NCBI RefSeq assembly: GCF_037975245.1
Contig: NC_092562.1
Span: 27,643,554 to 27,707,553 of the forward strand
Direction: 5' to 3'
DNA: 64,000 bases
Source: Apostichopus japonicus
Lineage: Eukaryota > Echinodermata > Holothuroidea > Aspidochirotida > Stichopodidae
Shown here: positions 52,801 to 61,800 of the stretch, in pieces
Numbering within the stretch: position 1 is the first letter of the stretch
How the letters are laid out: each line of letters begins with the position of its first letter
Notes under the pieces: generated by a model
The model's database searches: none
Seen by the model: only the letters and a program-made list of their open reading frames with translations
What the model was told of the DNA's origin: nothing
Made by a program: the position numbers and the translations under genes

Positions 52801-55800
52801 CACTTATCATGGTATTCACACACATTGGCCGCAGTTAACATTGCCATACATTATTCCAACTATGTACTCACACTTGACAAACATTTTCCAATATCAAGCA
52901 AGGAATAATTCTTCAAAGTAGTCCTGATTGGCAGCTCTAGCTGGAATTGACCTTACATATCTCAGATGAGTAACAATTGATTAAGACAGTTTTAACACTT
53001 GCAAGTAACAAATAACTGGCTGAGGCCCATTATTAAGCATAACGCTATAAACAATCCCTATATTGATGTGCAGTAGTACTCCGAAAAGTTCAATTTTTTT
53101 TCAATTTCAATTCAATTCATAAGACTTTTATTTCAATCTCTTGTATTAAATGTGCAATTTTGACAATAGACGTGGGTAATTGTACAAGAAAACAAGAGAT
53201 ATTCATCCACCTGACCTTTTTTATTGTGGCCCACATTGATCAGTGAAGAGAGTGCAACGACTTAATAAAAAGAAAAACAGCTATGCACTGACAGTTGACC
53301 TCCTTTAAAAGACAAAAGGGTCCTTGCACTAGTTTCATATACACATAAAGCATGAACCTCATCAAAATTTTCAATTCTGGAGAGACTGTGCTCAAAATGC
53401 TTTTTTACTCTGATCTCTGTTGACCTCAATTAATCTTCAACCTCCATAAAATAATAGTCCTTGTACTCACAACAGTGGAACCAGATACCCAATATGAAGA
53501 CCATGCAAGGTTTGCTTTTGGAGTTATCATATTTACAAAAAGTTGTATAGACTTTCACGTATGTTAAAATTTAGCATGTAGAGTTCCGCTTTATTGTACT
53601 AATGCAGGTATGTTTCCAGATATAGTACAGTATACAGTACAGTGTGACCAGTAAACCTCTATGTAATAGCTATCAGGTGAAGGATAATGTTCCATCGTTT
53701 TGCAACAAAATTAATTAGGAAAACTTCTTCTATTAATTTCATTATTTGGTCTTGTTATGCATGAGTAACTTTGTATAATAATTAATTGTCCATAGTGATG
53801 TAAAAAAATGAAATACGCATAGAGTACATACAGGCGGAGAAATTGTTATTTGCTCTCGTGTTGTATGCACGACCCTACACAACACAACTTAAATGCAATT
53901 GTAGTAGATTTTTCAACTACAAACTTCTCTTGCACAGTCCTGATACAGATTTTCAGCCACTCTATTATGTTAGGTCACTGTCAGTGATAAAAATGACAAA
54001 ATATGTTTTATTTGGATATTTCGGAATGTTAAGTAAAATTGCAATTCATCAATACTTTCAAGTAAGTCTTCTGATGGAAGACAGTAGGTACTGTACTCAT
54101 TTAACAAATCACAGCTAGTGAAATATTATTTGTGCAGTACTGCACAGTATGTCCGAGACCTACTACTCTCCCCAACCCCCCACCCTTCTACAAGTACTGA
54201 AAATTAAAAATTCCTAAAAAACTTACAACAGTGCTTGTGACTACTAGTAAGAAGGTCATGCAAAGAATTGCTCAAATTGTGTTAGAGGGAAGAACTAGCC
54301 ACTCCTTGTTTTCAACGTTACATTTGTTTTGGATGTTACATATGTTGATAGTAATCGTTTACGTTGATTATGGACAAGACAAAAATAATTCAACCAAAAC
54401 TTATTAAGTTTTAGTTCATTCACACCTCACATCTTGTAAGCAATCTTGTTTCTGCCAAATATGGGTACTTTGGTTATTATAATTTCGGATGTTAAAAAAA
54501 TGTTGAAAGAATATGAGAATTTATTTTATTTTCTCATATTTATCTACATGGGTCAAATCACCAAATTTGAAAAAAAAATCGTAGTTTAACCGTTCTAAAA
54601 ATAACCACCATCCTTGCATGATCAGAACACAATAAAAAAAGCGTACTGTACAAATATCAGTTGCAATGCTTCAAAAATTTTCCGATTTATGAATGTTTGA
54701 ATTTGACAAATTGGCGGTCAGGTAAAATGTTGGCAATTTCTTCATGTTTGAGGTCCTTTTTCTCAGCAATTGAACATCCCACTATTCTCTTATTACAAAC
54801 ATATAGAACCTGCCTCATGATATATCATGAGGACTTAAATTGATCCACCGACTAACATAACGTTAGTCCATCTGGTGCCTCTACCGACTAACATAGCCTT
54901 AGTCAGTTGCTATACCGACTAATTTATTCCTTAGTCAGTTGGATTTCTTAGTCGGTCATCTTAGTCCGTCAGCTTAGTCGATCAACAATATCTTAGTCGG
55001 TAAATGTATATTAGTCAGTTACATTAGTTGGTGACATTAGTCGGTCTTTACCGACTAATTTATATGAGCCACCGACTAGTTTATAGCAGGTTTTACATTA
55101 GTCAGGATGGTGCCTCTCCCGACTAACCTTTCTTAGTCGGTATCGATTGACTAGTTGCACTGACTAGAATCACTGAAAGAATTAAACCTGACTAGTTTCT
55201 CTGACTAGAATCACTGAAAGAAAAGAGAGTAGAAGAAACACAAATAATGTGTACGTTGGCAATATTTATTCCTGATAAAACTTCTGATGTCTACAAAAGC
55301 TGACTTTCGACAGATGGAGAAAAAACCACTGTAAACAAAAATCTGAAAATATCATTTTATTCCAACAAAGTTAAGACAAGTTAATGGATCAAACATGAAT
55401 CGCAAAAGTATAGTACTGCACAATAATGCAAAGTTGAATCTTGGGCAAGAGTTCCTCACGACTTTCGTTCTAAAGTGGTACCCCAAATCAACACCAGTTA
55501 AGTCTTCACGAACAAAGAGTGTTTCTCTTAACCTCAAATGGCCTCCCACTTGTCTTCAGGAAGCCAAAAATCTGCACCATTATTGACCTGTGAACAGAAA
55601 ATATGATAAACGTGTAAGCACAGATACAGATATAGCACATGATAACTCACATTATCATAAACATACATTTACATTAAAATTTTATAACATATTGGGTTTC
55701 AACTGGTTAAATCATGAGCTGACCTAGATCAATAAGGGGAGGGGCATTTTGGGGGTCTATTGGCAGGGGTACCCCACTAATATTAATTACTGGAAATGCC

Positions 55801-58800
55801 CATCCCTTACATATAGAGTCCTGCCAATCAATTTCCAATAGTTTTCAATTGGATACTTCATGAGCTGACCTAGGTCAATGAGGGAAGGGGAATTTTGGGG
55901 GTCTACTGGCAGGAGTACCCCGCTAATAGAAATTACTGGAAGTGCCCATCCCTTACATATAGAATCCTGTCAATCATTTTCCAGTAGTTTTCAACTGGTT
56001 ACCTCATGAGCTGACCTAGATCAATGAGGGGAGTGGCATTTTGGGGGTCTACTGGCAGGGGTACCCCACTAATATAAATTACTGGAAATGCCCATCCCTT
56101 ACATATAGAGTCCTGCCAATCATTTTCCAGTAGTTTTCAACTGGTTACCTCATGAGCTGACCTGGGTCAAGAAGGGGATGGGCATTTTGGGGGTCTACTG
56201 GCAGGGGTACCCCACTAATATAAATTACTGGAAATGCCCATCCCTTACATATGAAGTGATACCTATCATTTTCCAGTAGGTTTCAACTGGTTACCTCATG
56301 AGCTGACCTGGGTCAAGGAGGGGATGGGCATTTTGGGGGTCTACTGGCAGGGGTACCCCACTAATATATATTTCTGGAAATGCCCATCCCTTACATATGA
56401 AGTGATACCTATCATTTTCCAGTAGGTTTCAAGTGGTTACCTCATGAGCTGACCTGGGTCAAGAAGGGGATGGGCATTTTGGGGGTCTACTGGCAGGGGT
56501 AACCCACCAATAAAAATTACTGGCAATGCCCATCCCTTGTATCTGAAGTCCTAACCAATATTTTCCAGTAGGTTTCAAATGGTTACTTCATGAGCTGACC
56601 TAGGTCAGCCGTGAGGGGTCAATTATTGATCACTGGCAGGTGTACCCCACCACCAATAATTACTGGCGATGGCCATTTGTTGCTCTTGGGGCCATACCTG
56701 ACACATTGTTCTTACTTTGATGTGGTTACCAAGAAAGCTGATCTAGGTTAGCTATTAGGTGACTTTAAAATTGCTCTCCCAGCCACACCCACCACAGTCG
56801 GTTGCCAGTCGTCTGGTTTCATATACAGGAATGCATTGTGAACATTGTGATGTACCAGGCAATTGGTTACCTTCCCAGCTAACCAAACCCTCTGGACTCC
56901 CGCTTTACAGATCAGTAAAAATTTGACCAAACTTATGAAGCTTGCACGTAAATGATATACCAGACTGTTTTTTTTTTTAAAGCAGGTTATGAAAAGTATC
57001 TTAAATATCATTAAACAGTTGGGTACAATAGTTAAACTCACTCTTCCATCTTTTTTCTCTATGGTACTTGTTCCTTTGCTTTTTGGACTCTCGGATAAAC
57101 TCTTTTGTTCTGCGAAGGGTACCAATATATCATCTTAAAACATGTCTTTAAGCCATACACAGTTCTCCTCTTCCATTGTTGCCTCCACACTGGTGTCGTA
57201 CATCACAGGAAACCTCACCCTTGACTTGGATATTTGGCTTTTCAATTCTTCCTGGAAAAAAGAAACAGCAAAGTATTCATCATTTGAAAAAAAAATTAAA
57301 TAAAGTTGTCACCATAAAGTTATGTGAGATTTGCTTCCACTATAGTATCAAAAAAAAATCCCAAAGTTTGAAGCAGACTGTATAAAGCTGAAAAGAATCA
57401 AATGCCCAGAATACAGAGATAATAAAGCATGGGCTAAATCTTTGTTTGTTTTTATGATCTTTAACAAAATAAAATTTTAGAAACACAAATGCACTCAGCC
57501 AACTTATTTATAGGCCTAATCGTTTTTAGTTGTTATTTCGCTTGCTCACATAACAAGCCTGTTTAGACCTAGGCTAGAGAAGAATCAGTACTTTGTTACA
57601 CTAAGTTTGTCTTTCGGTCGTTTTGATTTAGTCTTACTAGTAGTACTAAAGTATATAATGGACCGGCGAAGACTAGAGAATACCCAGAGTTTTAGTACCT
57701 GCGTTAAACTTTATGATCTGATCTATTATTTACGTCAATGAGTTTCATTCAATCTGGGATCAAACAAAAAAGAGAAAACTTATTAATCTTAACCATTAAA
57801 CTTTGCTACTATACCCTCATAATCTACGAATCGATGCATATACATATATACATAAACAGAATAATTTGAATTCACGCAAGTGAACCCTGCACTACATTGG
57901 ACAGAAAAAAAAACGTGCAATTAGACCAAACTAAACATACTAAATTTTCCGTGACTTCTACATAAAATATCAATACAAATACAACAACTTACTCTTTTGG
58001 CAGTATACTAAAAGCACACGTTATAATAACTTCAGACTATCAAGCTTTCCTGAGAAAAAACGGTTAATACTTCTTACAGTAAACAAATCGACCGTGAAGG
58101 AATGTCGTAATTGTTTCCTGGGTGTGACCGGAAATTAAATACTAAAAAATGATAAATGAAAAGGTTAAATAGATATGAAGCGTGCATCCTGACTGCTCGC
58201 AACATATAATACCGGTGACTAGCCAACATAATTTGTTCAGCCTACTGTGACTGTAAGTTTCAAGGTCTAGCCTTGCTTATTCAATATCACATAGCCTACC
58301 CATTTATATTCACATGGGAAATTACAGGAAATTTTTACCAAATGAGTGTAGACTTCAAATAAACTACTGGTCCCAGCATAAATTAGAAGTTTATGTGCCA
58401 CTGTTCAATCTAGCCCAATACACACATAACATATTGTTAATTGGTGTTTAGAATGCACACTTTGGTGTTGAAAAGTCACTGCAGTACCCAGTAGAAGCCT
58501 ATAGGCTACTCACTGTCATTGCACTTGTGTATTGCGAAACGCCAGTAACAAGGTAAGTTTCAAGGTCTAGCCTTGCTTATTCAATATCACATAGCCTACC
58601 CATTTATATTCACATGGGAAATTACAGGAAATCTTTACCAAATGAGTGTAGACTTCAAATAAACTACTGGTCCCAGCATAAATTAGAAGTTTATGTGCCA
58701 CTGTTCAATCTAGCCCAATACACACATAACATATTGTTAATTGGTGTTTAGAATGCACACTTTGGTGTTGAAAATTCACTGCAGTACCCAGTAGAAGCCT

Positions 58801-61800
58801 ATAGGCTACTCACTGTCATTGCACTTGTGTATTGCGAAACGCCAGTAACACTAACCATAATACAGTACTAGTGCCAGTGGCCTAACAATTAACTTTAATT
58901 TTACCTTCAATTTAAAGGAATAACAGGTAGGCCGATGATGACAGTTAATACTTCCATTCTTCTAAAGACCTTCTTGGGTGATTTACGGTTGAAAGTTGCT
59001 TAGAGTGATCGTATGAAACTATGCAAAGCCCAGCAAGCTGCCGTTGCCTCTCGGTTTCGAAATTGAATTGAATCGAATTGAGTTAAAATACATTAGTCCG
59101 TCGACACCGACTAAGCTACGATTATGGCGTAAATCGGGTGTCCGTATCGTTCTTATTCCATTGGTTAAAATACCTTCGTCCGTCGCCACCGACTAAGCTG
59201 CGATTAAATATTCCTTAGTCAGTGTAAACTGACTAGGAAGCAGTGATGAAACGAAGATTTTTGCTAGTTCGTGTGCATTGACTAACGTTACAAACTAATT
59301 TAACGTTAGTCCGTTGCAATATTGACTAGTTTATTTTTTCAGTGTAAAGTTACTTACAATTGATGAAATTTCAATAAAAAAAACATGTGTCATTTTGTTT
59401 TATTAACTGCTCCTAGCCTACTAAGGTATTGCTTCAGATTACCTAAGTTATGTTACCATATGTTGTCAGGCTGATACGGTACTTGTTTTCAATCAATGTG
59501 ACAATTCCTAATTTTATGCTAATGACAATGGAAACTTGTCTTCTGAAATTTCAAATTTCCGGAATGGACTAGTCCTTGGTGGAAAAAACATTGTTTACCA
59601 GGAGCTATCACAGTCCAAACAGACTCTGATAAATATTAACATGACTATAGCAGTAGGGATTGCCACCAAAGTAAGGACACAACAGTTTAGTTCATGATAG
59701 AGGGCAACGCTTGCAAACCTCAAGTCGTGGATTGAAATTATGTTTAAGCAATATCCTTTGTTTAAAATTCTCTTTGCCAGTTTGTTTACAGTTTGTTTAC
59801 AATATTGCAGTCAGTGTTCTGTTATTCCTTTCCTTTACATACAAAATAAGTATCATTATAATTTCCAAGACAGATGATAGTCTGTAAGATAAAAGTTCTT
59901 TACCTCTCACTATCAGTATCTGTATGCCATGCTTTGCTTGATCTCTCAATCGATTACGAAAACATCCATAGATGGCAGCATCATCACTTTGTATATCGTG
60001 TGCAATCCTGTAAGTGAGACTTCCACGCTGACTACTATCTGTGTTATCATCTTTAAGCCAACTGGGAGCATGTGTATCATCATATCTTCCAATTTGAGTC
60101 ATCCTTATATGAACATCACGGTCACCAAAAGCCACAGTTTTTGAAAATAATCCATCATGTGGAGTGAAATGAGCTGCAAAGGGAAAGGTAAATTGACCAA
60201 AATAAATTCACACAAAACTACATCCTGGAATAGAAAAACATGTTTCTGTTTATTTTCACCCAATGACAAATATCGTGATCCATATGCAGTCCATACAGTA
60301 GCTCACCTAATAACATCTTAATAGAAAAAGAGAGTAAAGAGACAACGATGATACTTACATAGTTTAATTACCATAACAAACTTTATTAGAAATTATCTCC
60401 ATGAGTCGTGTTATTAACAACTATTGTACTAGTTTGGTGTGCATTACAGGGTCTACCGATCATCAGAAAATCATTGAAAATCTCAATTTTAAATTATTAA
60501 TTCTTCACAAAATTTAGCACTGTTTCAAGCAGATATAAACGAAGTTTGCAGAAGACTTACCATCTGATCTCATGAATACTCCTGTTACTTCAGTGTTTCT
60601 TCTTCCTTGCTTTCTTGCTCTACATCCAAACACACCAAAATCATTATTGTTATTGTTGTCCAATGTAACTTTCCAGTGTGGGTAAGTACCAGATGTTCTT
60701 ATTGGATCTGTAGGGTCAGGATTTAGGTCAGGACTTCTAATATTCCTTGTATCTACTGCTCTGAATGACTCCACTATAGCTCCTTCATGTCCATCACTCA
60801 AATAACACTGATATTCTGTGTTGGGTCCGTCCGAGTTAAAATGTCCCTTCAGTAACATCGTCATCCTCACTTGTTCTATTGTAGAAAGTGAAACAACCAT
60901 ACCTTGTAAGAAGCTATGATGATATATATTAATATCTGATCCAAAGTCAGACTCACGAAGCAATCACAAAGGTCAAATCACATATATATTCATGTAGAGA
61001 AGATGCGAATACTGTGATCAGCGAAAACGTATAGCTTAAATAAAGGTGCTTGTGAGCAACAATATCACTTTTTAACACTTAATACACAATGATAAATTAG
61101 ACCTTTACCCACCGATGTAAAGTTTTTTTTTTGTGGTTCTTTTAATTACATATTTCGTCACCACATACAAAAGAGTTACATTTAACAGCTAGAATGATAA
61201 ACTGCAATATGCAGACTGTAATCTATACCTTGTTGTCCATTACACAGAAGAAACGGACAAAACAGGAAAGTGCACAGAAAAAGAGCAAAATTGGAACTCA
61301 GTGTGATGGACCTACAGAGGCAAAAAAATTAGATTCACTGAGATTGAAAATCATTGCAAAGATTCACAAAGAGAACACATTGTTATGGGTTAATTAAATA
61401 CAAGATTATACAGCATACATTGAGTATAGAAAGGTGACAAGAGTATGATAGTGTGATGTATAATGCAGATAGTTGTTAGAAATCCTCCACAATATGCTCA
61501 AACATCAAGAAGCATGTGACTGCTAACCTCAATCTTTTATTTTATTTTCATAGTTTAAATGAACTCATAAATATCCAGTTATAGCCTACATAGAACAGAT
61601 TCGTATTATTTAAGTATAAATAACATTTTATATACTGCCTGTGTAATTTGGGATTCATACTGATGAAGCATTATTCCGTTATTCTTAATGTTCATTAAGT
61701 GTTATAGTTTCCATGAATATACAGATATGTTAATGTAGGAAACAAAGAATAGAAGCTAAAACCAATGACTGATACAACTTATAAAGGCACAGACCTTACT

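Larger units (their letters stand above)
54840..59345. mobile_element. Unrecognised element with ACCGACTAA/TTAGTCGGT arrays
   Basis: The two borders (54845-55220 and 59094-59340) are packed with a 9-base word in both orientations, ACCGACTAA and TTAGTCGGT, with close variants such as TGACTAG and TTAGTCAG. The interval is absent from copy A at the corresponding place. The interior has a 146-bp satellite, a degraded coding exon and a 300-bp tandem duplication. Dense subterminal words at both ends resemble transposase-binding arrays. No transposase is recognisable and the exact termini are not resolved. Confidence 0.55.

Noticed and set aside
55352-55586. Overlapping 60-65 codon frames on both strands
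   Set aside because: The minus strand has an acceptor-like start and some protein-like stretches, but the frame breaks several times and I recognise no family.
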